The notes: generated by a model not told the origin, from the sequence alone. 64,000 nucleotides of DNA from Anaerolineae bacterium (GCA_021463865.1 JAJTXY010000004.1:62001-126000); one strand, 5' to 3'. Counted from the first letter of the stretch, positions 43,052 through 52,593 are shown. Numbers and translations: made by a program.

Positions 43052-44374
43052 ATGGGCTTTCCAAAGGACTTTCTATGGGGAGCAACCACCTCCAGCTATC
43101 AAATCGAAGGGGCATGGAACGCCGATGGGCGCGGCGAAACGGTCTGGGATCGTTTTTGCCATACCGTCCCCAACAAAGTCGCCAACCGCGATTCTGGGGA
43201 TGTAGCCTGCGACCATTATCATCGCTACCGAGAAGATGTGGCCTTGATGTGTCAAATAGGGTTACAAGCCTATCGTTTTTCGGTGGCGTGGTCGCGGGTG
43301 CTGCCAGCAGGAATTGGCTCGGTTAACACAAAAGGTCTCGATTTTTACAGTCGCTTGGTAGATGAACTTTTGGCGTCGGGCATCCAGCCCTATCTGACCC
43401 TTTATCATTGGGATACCCCTCAAGCCTTACAAGATCGAGGGGGTTGGGCCAATTCCGCCAGTGTGCAGTGGTTCGCCGAATATACTGAAGTTATGACACG
43501 CCATTTAGGGGATCGTGTGCAAAACTGGACAACGCACAACGAGCCGTGGATCGTCGCATTTGTGGGTTATTTTTATGGTGGACACCCACCGGGCATGACC
43601 GATCTCACCACCGCCTATCAAGTGGCCCATCATTTGTTGCTGGCACATGGCGCGGCAGCCCCCATCATCCGTCAGAATGTGCCCAATTCACGACTGGGTA
43701 TCTCGCTCAATCTCAACCCGATTTACCCCGGTGCACCGGAAACTGAGCACATGTCAGCCGCCTATCGCCAAGATGGATTCCTGAATCGCTGGATGCTCGA
43801 CCCCTTGTTTAAGGGGGTCTATCCGGCGGATATGGTCACGCTTGTCGAACCGTATTTGCCCCCAATTGACCTTGCCGCCATCCAATCCGCCGCCGTGCCG
43901 CTCGACTTTTTGGGGGTGAACTATTATCTCCGCAATGTAGTGCTGCACGACGACAACGAACTGCCACTGCGCCTGCGCCACATGATGCCGGAAGATGCCC
44001 AAAAGACAGCGATGGGGTGGGAAATTTTCCCCGAAGGCTTAACGGCCCTCTTGGTACGTTTACAGCAAGATTATGCCCCTGCCGCGATTTATATAACCGA
44101 AAATGGCTCGGCTTTTGAGGATACTGTTTCTGCCGATGGCACTATCCACGACCCGCAACGCATCGCCTATTTTGAATCGCACCTCGCCGCCCTTGAACAG
44201 GCGATTGAACAGGGGGCAGCCGTCAAAGGCTATTTTGTGTGGAGTCTGATGGATAACTTTGAATGGTCACATGGTTATGACAAACGATTCGGTTTGATTT
44301 ACGTAGATTACACAACCCAAAAACGCATCCTCAAAAAAAGCGCGTTGTACTATCGGGATAAGATTCGAGGCTAA
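43052..44374 (+). CDS. GH1 beta-glucosidase
   Basis: A 440-residue cytoplasmic enzyme from ATG 43052 (GGGAG nine bases upstream). It has the family start FLWGATTSSYQIEGAW, acid/base Glu164 in HNEPW, nucleophile Glu350 in YITENGSAF, and the end YFVWSLMDNFEWSHGYDKRFGLIYVDY. It hydrolyses the non-reducing glucose from beta-gluco-oligosaccharides; GH1 also includes beta-galactosidases, but the surroundings favour glucosides. It follows the exported glucanase-like gene and precedes the leaderless GH144-like gene by three bases. Confidence 0.93.
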   Translation: MGFPKDFLWGATTSSYQIEGAWNADGRGETVWDRFCHTVPNKVANRDSGDVACDHYHRYREDVALMCQIGLQAYRFSVAWSRVLPAGIGSVNTKGLDFYSRLVDELLASGIQPYLTLYHWDTPQALQDRGGWANSASVQWFAEYTEVMTRHLGDRVQNWTTHNEPWIVAFVGYFYGGHPPGMTDLTTAYQVAHHLLLAHGAAAPIIRQNVPNSRLGISLNLNPIYPGAPETEHMSAAYRQDGFLNRWMLDPLFKGVYPADMVTLVEPYLPPIDLAAIQSAAVPLDFLGVNYYLRNVVLHDDNELPLRLRHMMPEDAQKTAMGWEIFPEGLTALLVRLQQDYAPAAIYITENGSAFEDTVSADGTIHDPQRIAYFESHLAALEQAIEQGAAVKGYFVWSLMDNFEWSHGYDKRFGLIYVDYTTQKRILKKSALYYRDKIRG

Positions 44375-44377
44375 CCT

Positions 44378-46480
44378 ATGCAAGACACGATCTATGACCA
44401 CTTGATTTTTGATAACAGCCGCACACCTGACACTTACTTTTTTAGTCATGTCACATTTTCGGGGGATAGTTCAATACACCATATCAACCATCACCTGCCC
44501 GTGAGCCATGCCCATTTTATCACCCCACCCAACAGCCTTGAATTGACGTGGTGTTCCAAAGCAGGGGGTCATTGGCAGGCCGAAATTTTGGTCGAGTATT
44601 GGCGGGGACGATCCACTGCGCTCAAAGGGGATACACTCTCATTTTGGTGCTACGCCCCTGCTCCCATTCCGCCAGAATCACTGCCGCTGGTGTGGTTGGA
44701 AGTGCGCGGCGAGATTAGGCCCTTTTTCCATTTGAGACTGGCGGTTAAAGATTTGCCTGTCCGACAGTGGACGCATGTCCAAATTCCACTCAGCGCCCAT
44801 TTTGACCTGACCTTTAAGCAGAAGGATGGGCCGGAAATCACCAAAGTTATTTTTTCGCAGGGCAATCTAAGCGACGAAACCTATACCCTCTACCTTGATG
44901 ACATCAAAATTGGCAACGTCCCTCAAAATCAACCTGTCACACCGCCTACGGGATTTTCTGCCGTCGCCTATGATCGCCATGTAGAATTGGCATGGGCCAA
45001 AATCACTGATCCCGCCGTGCAGTATGTCCAAATTGAGCGGGCCGAAGTAGGGCAAGATTTTCAACCTGTTGGCATTCAATATCCACACTATTCGCGGTTT
45101 GTGGATTACATCGGTCTGTCCCATCGTACCGTCCGTTATCGCCTCACCGCCGTCAATTATGCCTATCAAGCCTCCATGCCAACACCGAGCATCGAAGCCA
45201 CTACCCGCCCATTTAGCGATGATGAATTATTGACGATGGTGCAAGAAGCGCATTTTCGCTACTACTGGGATCATGCCCACCCCGACGCAGGCTTGGCGCT
45301 AGAATGTATCCCCGGTGACACCAACATGATTGCATTAGGCGCATCCGGTTTTGGCCTCATGGCGTTAATCGTGGGGGCAGCGCGCGGATTCATCAGTCGG
45401 GCTGAATTGACAGAGCATATCCAAAAAGTGCTGCTCTTCTTGAGCACAGCGGATCGGTTTCATGGGGTCTGGCCGCATTTTCTGGATGGGCGCACGGGCA
45501 AAACCGTTCCCTTTTTTGGCGATCACGATGATGGTGGGGATTTGGTCGAGACCGCCTTTATGTTGCAGGCCCTGTTAACCCTGCGCCAATATTTTGACCG
45601 CCCCACGCCGGAGGAAGAGCAAATCCGTGCCACCATCACCCACCTCTGGGAAACCACTGAATGGGATTGGTACCGCTTCCCCGATGACCCCCATTTTTTA
45701 ATCTGGCACTGGTCGCCCAAACATGGCTGGTTGATTAATCACCCCCTCATTGGCTGGAACGAGGTCATGATTGTCTACCTGCTGGCGATTGCCTCCCCAA
45801 CCCATCCCGTCCCTGCCGAGATGTTCCATAACGGGTGGGCCTCGCAAAACGAACGCGCCCAACAATATCGCAGCGGATGGGGGCAGACGACGGCGGGCAG
45901 TCTCTATACCAACGGTACAGAATATTATGACATCGAGCTTCCGGTAGGTGTTGGGTCAGGTGGCCCATTGTTCTTTACCCATTACTCGTTTTTGGGCTTT
46001 GACCCTCGCCACAAACGTGATCGCTATGCCAATTATTTCGACAACAACCGCCGCATCAGCCTGATTAACTATCGTCATTGTGTCGCCAATCCGGGGGGCT
46101 TTGTCGGCTATGGCGAAAATTTCTGGGGATTGACCGCCAGCGACGACCATACAGGGTATGTGCCGCACGACCCCCAAAACGACAACGGTACAATTACGCC
46201 CACCGGAGCACTAGCGGCTTTTCCCTATACCCCCACTGAATCCATGCAGGCCCTCAAGCATTTTTATTTTGATCGTGGGGCGGAGCTTTGGGATATTTAC
46301 GGTTTCCGCGACGCCTGCAATCCCACTGTCGGGTACGTTTCCAATATTTATATGGGATTGAACCAAGCGCCGATTGTGGGCATGATTGAAAATCACCGCA
46401 CAGGGCTATTGTGGCGGCTGTTTATGTCCAATCCTGAGATACAGGGGATGTTGGACAAAATTGGATTTGTGCCGGATTAA
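44378..46480 (+). CDS. leaderless glucoamylase-like (PF10091/GH144-like) enzyme
   Basis: A 700-residue protein without a signal peptide or membrane segment. Residues about 1-190 form a jelly-roll/CBM-like domain ([36 protein letters not shown]), about 195-285 an FN3-like domain ([20 protein letters not shown]), and about 290-695 the glucoamylase-like helical domain ([73 protein letters not shown]). It is related to the exported enzyme at 39468 but lacks its four modules. The gene starts three bases after the GH1 stop, so it is co-translated. If truly cytosolic, it acts on imported oligosaccharides; alternatively it leaves by another route. Confidence 0.8.
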   Translation: MQDTIYDHLIFDNSRTPDTYFFSHVTFSGDSSIHHINHHLPVSHAHFITPPNSLELTWCSKAGGHWQAEILVEYWRGRSTALKGDTLSFWCYAPAPIPPESLPLVWLEVRGEIRPFFHLRLAVKDLPVRQWTHVQIPLSAHFDLTFKQKDGPEITKVIFSQGNLSDETYTLYLDDIKIGNVPQNQPVTPPTGFSAVAYDRHVELAWAKITDPAVQYVQIERAEVGQDFQPVGIQYPHYSRFVDYIGLSHRTVRYRLTAVNYAYQASMPTPSIEATTRPFSDDELLTMVQEAHFRYYWDHAHPDAGLALECIPGDTNMIALGASGFGLMALIVGAARGFISRAELTEHIQKVLLFLSTADRFHGVWPHFLDGRTGKTVPFFGDHDDGGDLVETAFMLQALLTLRQYFDRPTPEEEQIRATITHLWETTEWDWYRFPDDPHFLIWHWSPKHGWLINHPLIGWNEVMIVYLLAIASPTHPVPAEMFHNGWASQNERAQQYRSGWGQTTAGSLYTNGTEYYDIELPVGVGSGGPLFFTHYSFLGFDPRHKRDRYANYFDNNRRISLINYRHCVANPGGFVGYGENFWGLTASDDHTGYVPHDPQNDNGTITPTGALAAFPYTPTESMQALKHFYFDRGAELWDIYGFRDACNPTVGYVSNIYMGLNQAPIVGMIENHRTGLLWRLFMSNPEIQGMLDKIGFVPD

Positions 46481-46572
46481 GATGTTGATTATTTTTGACA
46501 ATCTATCCTGCTGCTACAATGGAGGGAGGCTAATATTGGCAGTAGACCTTGTAGTTTTGGTAGAGAGTAACT

Positions 46573-47610
46573 ATGGCAGACAATCGAAATGGACGAGCCA
46601 TTACCCAAGATGATGTAGCCCATCACGCCGGAGTGACGCGTTCCATCGTGTCCTATGTCATCAATAACGGGCCACGCAAGGTCTCGGAGGAAACCCGCAA
46701 CCGTGTCCTCGCCGCCATCAAAGAACTCGGCTACCGCCCCAACAAACACGCCCGAATGCTTTCCAGCGTAGATAACACCATTGCCGAGAAATATCTTGGC
46801 ATCATCTTGGCAGGCAATTACATGTTCAAGCGACCCTATTATGGCGCGATCCTCGCTAGTATTCACGAACATGCCCATGAACATGACTGCCATATTCGCT
46901 TTATCCGCGTGTTTGACGATTTCAGTAATCCGGCTTTGTTTAATGAATTGATTCACCCCAATGAAATTAGTGGCCTGATTTTATTGGGCCTCGATCAAGT
47001 TTTGGACACCATTGAGGACGAAACGCTGATTGATGAGATTGTGCATCGGGTAGATCGGGCCGTGTGTGTGGAGTGGGAATGGCCGGGTGTGCCTTCCATC
47101 CAATTTGATCGCCAATTCGCCGCATTTCAATCCACCCAACATTTGATTACGTTAGGTCGTCGCCAAATCGCCTATATTGGCCCAGAAGATAAGCGTGTAC
47201 AAGGGTATCGCCAAGCCCTTTGGGAAAATAATCTGCCGATTGATGAAAGCCTTATACGCCCTGCTGTGAATGCCAGTTCTGGCTTTGAATCCTGTGACCA
47301 ATTGTTGGCAAGCGGGGTTCCGGTAGATGCCATCTGCTCCGGCACGGATGAGGTGTCCATCGGCATCCTTAACTGTTTACATCGGCGCGGCTTTGCAGTG
47401 CCAAAAGATATTGCTCTCGCCAGCATTGACAACCTCGATATTGCGGCCTATACCGTTCCGCCGCTGACAACCGTCGAAGTCCCCAAACGTGAAATCGGCT
47501 ATCATGCGGTGGATATTTTGACCTCCGACAAAGCCACTTATGATGTCGCGGGTTATGCTATTACCCTGCCTACTCGTTTAATCGTCCGCGAATCCAGTGT
47601 GATGCCATAA
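46573..47610 (+). CDS. LacI-family transcriptional regulator of the galactan locus
   Basis: A 345-residue regulator with an HTH (ITQDDVAHHAGVTRSIVSYVINNGPRKVS) and effector-binding domain (IPVDAICSGTDEVSIGIL..., IASIDNLDIAAYTVPPLTTVEVPK). It sits at the head of the galactan gene cluster, followed by a promoter with a 14-base palindrome. It probably represses that cluster until a galacto-oligosaccharide binds. It is not close to the other LacI protein in the recognition helix (SIVSYVIN versus GTVSRVLN), so the two should read different operators. Confidence 0.9.
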   Translation: MADNRNGRAITQDDVAHHAGVTRSIVSYVINNGPRKVSEETRNRVLAAIKELGYRPNKHARMLSSVDNTIAEKYLGIILAGNYMFKRPYYGAILASIHEHAHEHDCHIRFIRVFDDFSNPALFNELIHPNEISGLILLGLDQVLDTIEDETLIDEIVHRVDRAVCVEWEWPGVPSIQFDRQFAAFQSTQHLITLGRRQIAYIGPEDKRVQGYRQALWENNLPIDESLIRPAVNASSGFESCDQLLASGVPVDAICSGTDEVSIGILNCLHRRGFAVPKDIALASIDNLDIAAYTVPPLTTVEVPKREIGYHAVDILTSDKATYDVAGYAITLPTRLIVRESSVMP

Positions 47611-47672
47611 GCTCAACTTAATCTATGTTTCTCTAATCGAATCAGGATTTGGGCTGCACTTTTTTAAGTACA

Positions 47673-47729
47673 GTTGACAATTTGCTGTTGTCTATGTTAC
47701 GATCAACATGAGTTGTCAACGCGCGTTGA
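47673..47729 (+). promoter_or_regulatory. promoter and operator of the galactan cluster
   Basis: TTGACA (47674-47679), an 18-base spacer and TACGAT (47698-47703) give a plausible promoter. Just downstream is a perfect palindrome TCAACGCGCGTTGA (47716-47729) with the central CG typical of LacI-family sites. In addition GTTGACAA (47673-47680) and TTGTCAAC (47713-47720) form an inverted pair around the promoter. The repressor encoded directly upstream is the natural candidate to bind here. Confidence 0.65.
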
Positions 47730-47771
47730 TTGATGAGTATTTTTATACTTTTATTGAAAGAACATATTCTG

Positions 47772-48785
47772 ATGTACCTCGGTGCTGATCTTTCTTTCGT
47801 CAATGAACTAGACGATTTAGGCGGCGTTTTTTATCATCAGCAACAACCCCGCGATGCCTTTGCACTATTTCATGAGTTCGGGGCCAATATCGTGCGGGTT
47901 CGATTGTGGCACACCCCCACCGTCACCAACTACAGCAATCTACCCGATGTTAAACGTACCATCCAGCGAGCCAAAGCACTTGGTATGGCTGTGATGCTGG
48001 ATTTCCACTATTCCGATCATTGGGCCGATCCCGCCAAACAAATCATCCCGGCAGCATGGGCACATCTCACCGACTTATCCGCCCTCGAAAACGCCCTCTA
48101 TGATTACACCCATCATGTATTGGTTGAATTGAATACAGCAGGCCTATCCCCTGAATTTGTGCAGGTCGGCAACGAAATCAATACGGAGATATTGCTCGAC
48201 GCTCCACCTACTGACGCGCCTATCCGCTGGCCCAGAAATGCCCAACTCATCAACGCGGGTATCGAGGCGGTACGGGATGCTGCCCCCCAAGCGCGGGTCA
48301 TCCTGCATATCGCCCAACCGGAAAACATCGTCTGGTGGTTTGATGCAGCCATCACAGCAGGCGTGGTGGATTTCGACGTTATTGGCCTGTCTTATTATCC
48401 CAAATGGAGCCAATGCAGGCTGGATGAAGCAGCCCAAACCATCGGTCAAGCACGCGAACGGTATCAAAAAGATGTCATGCTGGTCGAGACCGCCTATCCT
48501 TGGACATTAACCCCCGGTAGTGAAAACGACCACCTCTTGGGAGCCGATGCGCTCCTGCCCGAATATCCCGCGACGCCGCAAGGCCAGCGTCAATTTTTGA
48601 CCGATTTAACACAAGCCACCCTGAATCATGGCGGCCTTGGGGTTGTCTATTGGGAACCTGCTTGGATTTCCATCCCCGCCAAGCCGTCACATTGGGAAAA
48701 CGCCACCTTTTTTGATTATCAGGGCAGAGTTCATGAGGGTATTCAATTCCTAACACACCGCTATGAGCAGCGGACGTTGGAGTAA
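47772..48785 (+). CDS. GH53 endo-beta-1,4-galactanase, leaderless
   Basis: A 337-residue GH53 enzyme beginning directly with the catalytic domain (MYLGADLSFVNELDD). Visible are VRVRLWHTP, MLDFHYSDHWADPAKQ, acid/base Glu135 in QVGNEIN and nucleophile Glu239 in MLVETAYPW. There is no signal peptide: the open frame upstream to 47730 would add only MMSIFILLLKEHIL, which lacks a basic start and a cleavage site and overlaps the operator. It is therefore probably cytosolic and trims imported galacto-oligosaccharides. A secreted paralogue lies at the end of the same cluster. Confidence 0.88.
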   Translation: MYLGADLSFVNELDDLGGVFYHQQQPRDAFALFHEFGANIVRVRLWHTPTVTNYSNLPDVKRTIQRAKALGMAVMLDFHYSDHWADPAKQIIPAAWAHLTDLSALENALYDYTHHVLVELNTAGLSPEFVQVGNEINTEILLDAPPTDAPIRWPRNAQLINAGIEAVRDAAPQARVILHIAQPENIVWWFDAAITAGVVDFDVIGLSYYPKWSQCRLDEAAQTIGQARERYQKDVMLVETAYPWTLTPGSENDHLLGADALLPEYPATPQGQRQFLTDLTQATLNHGGLGVVYWEPAWISIPAKPSHWENATFFDYQGRVHEGIQFLTHRYEQRTLE

Positions 48786-48817
48786 ACCGAAACTTTTTAT
48801 TTAGAAAGGACATTCGT

Positions 48818-50029
48818 ATGAAGCGTTTCGTTTTTTTAGTTGTACTTGTTGTATTGGCAGTTAATCTGCCGCTGTCCGCATCCCCCAAAGCGGTAGCCCA
48901 AACCCCTACCTTAACCATTTGGACAGATGATCAGCGCCTGCCGGTCCTCACCGAATTGTCGAAGGCATTCACCGAAGAATACGGGGTGGAAGTGGTTGTC
49001 GAGCCACAGGGCACCGAAAACACCATGAACACCATGACGCAGGGCGCTGCCACTGGCGAAGGCCCCGACCTTTTCACTATTCCGCATGACAATATGGGAC
49101 GGTTGGTAGATACAGGGGTGGTCGCTCCGATTGATCTGGGTGACAAAGCCGAATTTTTCCTGCCAAATTCGCTAGAAGCCTTCACCTATAATGGTGAACT
49201 CTACGGTGTGCCGTTCGCGGTGGAAAATGACGCGCTGTTCCGTAATGTTGACCTCGTGCCGGAAGCCCCCAAGACATGGGCCGAAGCCGCTGAAATTGGA
49301 CGGCAGTTGGTGGATGAGGGTAAGGTTGAATATGCCTTTGCCTTCCCCGATCTCGGTTACAACTACTATCCGGTCTACACCGCGTTTGGTGGCTACGTTT
49401 TTGGTCGGGACGAAGAGGGCAACTACACCGCTGATGATCTCGGCATGGACAACGAAGGCATGGTTGCTGGTGCGGAATGGGCCAACTCCCTCATCCGCGA
49501 TGGCTATGCCTCTGAGAATCTGGACTGGGAAGCCGCCCACGTTCTGTTTGAAAGCGGACAGGCCCCCTTCATCATCACTGGCCCTTGGGCGGTGGATCGT
49601 TTCAAGACCAATGAAGTGCCATATGCCATTAGTGCTTTCCCCGCCGCTACCGAAGACGGCGAACCCGGTGGGCCGTTCATCGGCGTGCAGGGTTTTATGG
49701 TCAACGCAGGCAGCGAAAATCTGCTGTTGGCCCAGACCTATCTGACCGAATTCATCGCCACCGATGAATCCATGCAATACATCTTCGACAATGACCCACG
49801 TCCTTCCGCGTGGGTGGCTGTTTTTGAAGCGACCGAAGACCCCGATATGCGCGGTTTTTCTGAGGCAGGGGTAACTGGTCAGGCTATGCCTGCCATTCCG
49901 GCGATGGGCTTTGTGTGGGATGCGTGGGAAAGCGCCGGCCTGCTGATTACGCAGGGCGAATTGACCCCCAGCGAGGCCCTTAGCCAAGCGGCTGAACAGA
50001 TTCGCACACAAATCACCGAATCTGAATAA
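48818..50029 (+). CDS. galacto-oligosaccharide-binding protein (MalE/GanS type)
   Basis: A 403-residue exported solute-binding protein. The signal peptide (hydrophobic VFLVVLVVLAVNLPLSA) ends near KAVAQ, with no lipobox. Family features include LTIWTDDQRLPVLTELSKAF, GPDLFTIPHDNMGRLV, YGVPFAVENDALFRN and GQAPFIITGPWAVD, close to maltodextrin/galactodextrin-binding proteins. GAAAGGA precedes the start. Lying between a GH53 gene and MalFG-like permeases followed by GH42, it should bind galactan oligomers. Confidence 0.9.
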   Translation: MKRFVFLVVLVVLAVNLPLSASPKAVAQTPTLTIWTDDQRLPVLTELSKAFTEEYGVEVVVEPQGTENTMNTMTQGAATGEGPDLFTIPHDNMGRLVDTGVVAPIDLGDKAEFFLPNSLEAFTYNGELYGVPFAVENDALFRNVDLVPEAPKTWAEAAEIGRQLVDEGKVEYAFAFPDLGYNYYPVYTAFGGYVFGRDEEGNYTADDLGMDNEGMVAGAEWANSLIRDGYASENLDWEAAHVLFESGQAPFIITGPWAVDRFKTNEVPYAISAFPAATEDGEPGGPFIGVQGFMVNAGSENLLLAQTYLTEFIATDESMQYIFDNDPRPSAWVAVFEATEDPDMRGFSEAGVTGQAMPAIPAMGFVWDAWESAGLLITQGELTPSEALSQAAEQIRTQITESE

Positions 50030-50040
50030 TTAGAGACACC

Positions 50041-50075
50041 GCAGGCATTCCTTTCCATACTTGAGGAGTGCCTGC
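50041..50075 (+). other. stem-loop between SBP and permease genes
   Basis: GCAGGCATTCC (50041-50051) pairs with GGAGTGCCTGC (50065-50075) over 11 bases with one G-T pair and a 13-base loop, 11 bases after the SBP stop. No T-run follows, so it more likely stabilises the SBP message than terminates it. Confidence 0.65.
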
Positions 50076-50110
50076 CCTCCTTCCATTTATTGGTTTCAAC
50101 GGTTTTTTCT

Positions 50111-51670
50111 ATGAACAAAAAAAACGCCTTTCCTGTGACCCCTTCAACCATCATCCGCCTAGTATTGGTAGGCGTGTTTGATGTGGCGGTGCTGTCGCTC
50201 ATCCGTCAATTATTGAATGACGGCAACTATCCACTTTCCGGCATTCTCGGTGTGGTGATTGTCATTATTACCCTCTGTTTTTCGCTGGAAAAATTGCGGT
50301 ACTATCGCTGGTTGGGGGTTAGCCTTGCCGCGACCACGCTTTTTGTCCTATACCCGATTCTATACACCATCTACCTCTCCACCACCAATGCAGGTTATGG
50401 GCATATTCTCACCAAGCAGGAGGCGGTGGATTTCTTGGAGAGCCAGCAATACGTTCCTGAATCGGGTCAGCAGTATAAATGGACAGCCTATCGCTCCCTT
50501 GAATCCATCGATGATTATGTACTGTGGTTGCAGGCCGAAGATGACGCCACCTTTCTCACTGGTATAGGAACTGCTACCCAACCCGCCAGCATTGGGGAGG
50601 ATGGCGTAGGGATCGCTGATGACAAGGGTATTCCGACCAGCATTCAAGGCTATCAGCGCCTTGAAAAGCGCGATACGGTTGCCATGATTGATCAATTGGG
50701 CGAACTTGAATTTGGCGTCGCACCCGATATTATCCGTATTACCAGCCTGACGGCTGCTGCCACCACCCAACAGCGGTATCGCTACCATTCCGACAGCGAT
50801 ACCCTCACCGATGCCGAGACGGGCCTTGTCTATCATCCTGACGAAGGCGTTTTTACCACCGATGATGGTCAAGAACTGCCCCCCGGTTTTAGGGTTGGGG
50901 TGGGGCTGGATAACTTCGAGCGTTTTTTCTCAAGTTCGGCGCTGCGTGGGCCGCTGGTGCGTATTATCTCGTGGAACTTCGCCTATGCCATTTTGAGCGT
51001 GTTATGCAGTTTTGCGCTGGGTCTGTTTATCGCAGTTTTGTTCGAAACTCTGCCCGGCAGGCAAATTATCCGTGCCTTGCTGATTATCCCCTATCCCATT
51101 CCAGCACTGGTTTCGATTCTTATCTGGCGCAATCTGCTTAATCCAGACTTTGGCGCACTCGTCAGCCTGCAAAACTCTATTTTCGGCACCGCCCCCAACT
51201 GGCTTACCGATCCGAAATGGACACGCATCGCCATTATCATTATCAATATGTGGCTCTCCTATCCCTATTTTTATATTGTCTCCAGTGGCGCATTACAAGC
51301 CATTCCCACCGATATGATGGACGCGGCGGCGGTGGATGGGGCGAACGCATGGCAGCGCTTTTCCAAGATTACGCTACCCCTGCTGCTAAAGATTGTCAGT
51401 CCGTTGTTGGTGGCGTCTTTTGCTTTTAACTTTAACAACTTCAACCTGATATACATCTTCAATCAGGGCAATCCACCCATCGCGGGGTCACCGATTCCAG
51501 CCGGTCACACCGATATTTTGATCTCATTTGTCTATCGCCTTGCTTTCAATTCAGCCATAAGCGATTACGGCTTAGGGGCCAGCATCTCGATTGTATTGTT
51601 CCTCTTTATCGCGGCGATCACATGGGGTCAATTCCGTTACACGCGCGTTTTGGAGGATCAAACCGTATGA
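50111..51670 (+). CDS. galacto-oligosaccharide ABC transporter permease, MalF type
   Basis: A 519-residue permease. Three membrane segments near the start are followed by an extracytoplasmic loop of about 175 residues (from about 95 to 270), as in E. coli MalF P2, then the MetI-like core with DAAAVDGANAWQRFSKITLP and FNLIYIFNQGNPP. This ordinary P2-type loop contrasts with the SH3-repeat loop of the MalF homologue at 24727. ATG 50111 is used. Its stop overlaps the next start (ATGA). Confidence 0.92.
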   Translation: MNKKNAFPVTPSTIIRLVLVGVFDVAVLSLIRQLLNDGNYPLSGILGVVIVIITLCFSLEKLRYYRWLGVSLAATTLFVLYPILYTIYLSTTNAGYGHILTKQEAVDFLESQQYVPESGQQYKWTAYRSLESIDDYVLWLQAEDDATFLTGIGTATQPASIGEDGVGIADDKGIPTSIQGYQRLEKRDTVAMIDQLGELEFGVAPDIIRITSLTAAATTQQRYRYHSDSDTLTDAETGLVYHPDEGVFTTDDGQELPPGFRVGVGLDNFERFFSSSALRGPLVRIISWNFAYAILSVLCSFALGLFIAVLFETLPGRQIIRALLIIPYPIPALVSILIWRNLLNPDFGALVSLQNSIFGTAPNWLTDPKWTRIAIIIINMWLSYPYFYIVSSGALQAIPTDMMDAAAVDGANAWQRFSKITLPLLLKIVSPLLVASFAFNFNNFNLIYIFNQGNPPIAGSPIPAGHTDILISFVYRLAFNSAISDYGLGASISIVLFLFIAAITWGQFRYTRVLEDQTV

Positions 51671-52593
51671 CCGACATCCAAACTCATTCCAAGCCAATAG
51701 CCACGACCAGCTACAATAAACCCAATTTCTCGCTGAATTATCAGCAGCGACGTTGGCTAGGATATATCATCCGTTACATCATCGCGGCGATTCTGATTGT
51801 GTTCGCCTTTGTACCCGTTGTATGGGTGTTGTCGGCTTCGTTTAATCCATCGGGGTCGCTGGTCTCGATAGAAGTGATCCCCCAAAACCCCGGCTTCGGG
51901 AATTATCGCGGTCTGTTTGAGAACCAATACTATCCATACCTGACATGGCTCAGGAATTCATTTGTGGTGGCCTCCGTCTCAACATTTTTGAGTGTCAGCA
52001 GCACCACCGTCTCCGCCTATGGCCTGTCGCGCTTCCGCTTTTATGGGCGCAAAACCTTGATGCGAGCCATTTTGATTATCAGTATTTTCCCGGCGGCCCT
52101 CTCGATTATCGCGCTGTATACGACCTTTCAACAGGTCGGCAACCATATCGGTATCTTGGGTCTCGATTCCCATGCCTCGCTGATTTTGATTTATGCGTCC
52201 GGCGCACTCAGCATCAACGTGTTTTTGGTGAAGGGCTATATAGATTCCATTCCGCTCGAAATTGAGGAATCAGCACTGGTGGATGGTGCGACCCATGCCC
52301 AGATTTTCCGTATGATTACCCTGCCCCTTGCCAAGCCGATTCTCATCACCATCTCGGTGCTCACCTTTATGGCGATTTATGGCGATTTTGTGCTGCCGCG
52401 TGTCTTGATGCAAAGCTCTGACAAATATACGGTCATGGTCGGCCTCTATTTGTTCCAGTCAGCGGACTATGCCCAAAACTGGGGCGTTTTTACGGCGGGG
52501 GCGGTCATCGCGGCCTTGCCGATTCTTGGACTCTATATGCTGCTCCAACGCTACATTATTGGTGGTCTGACGGCTGGCGCAGTCAAACTTTAA
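51667..52593 (+). CDS. galacto-oligosaccharide ABC transporter permease, MalG type
   Basis: A 308-residue MetI-like permease with the EAA loop EESALVDGATHAQIFRMITLP and the C-terminal GGLTAGAVKL found in MalG proteins. It overlaps the MalF-type gene by four bases, so the two subunits are translationally coupled. No ATPase gene follows; the GH42 gene comes next after 67 bases. Confidence 0.93.
   Translation: MTDIQTHSKPIATTSYNKPNFSLNYQQRRWLGYIIRYIIAAILIVFAFVPVVWVLSASFNPSGSLVSIEVIPQNPGFGNYRGLFENQYYPYLTWLRNSFVVASVSTFLSVSSTTVSAYGLSRFRFYGRKTLMRAILIISIFPAALSIIALYTTFQQVGNHIGILGLDSHASLILIYASGALSINVFLVKGYIDSIPLEIEESALVDGATHAQIFRMITLPLAKPILITISVLTFMAIYGDFVLPRVLMQSSDKYTVMVGLYLFQSADYAQNWGVFTAGAVIAALPILGLYMLLQRYIIGGLTAGAVKL

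Noticed and set aside
46495-46520. TTGACA and TACAAT as the promoter of the second LacI gene
   Set aside because: The spacer is only 14 bases, too short for a normal sigma-70 promoter; another start signal must be used.
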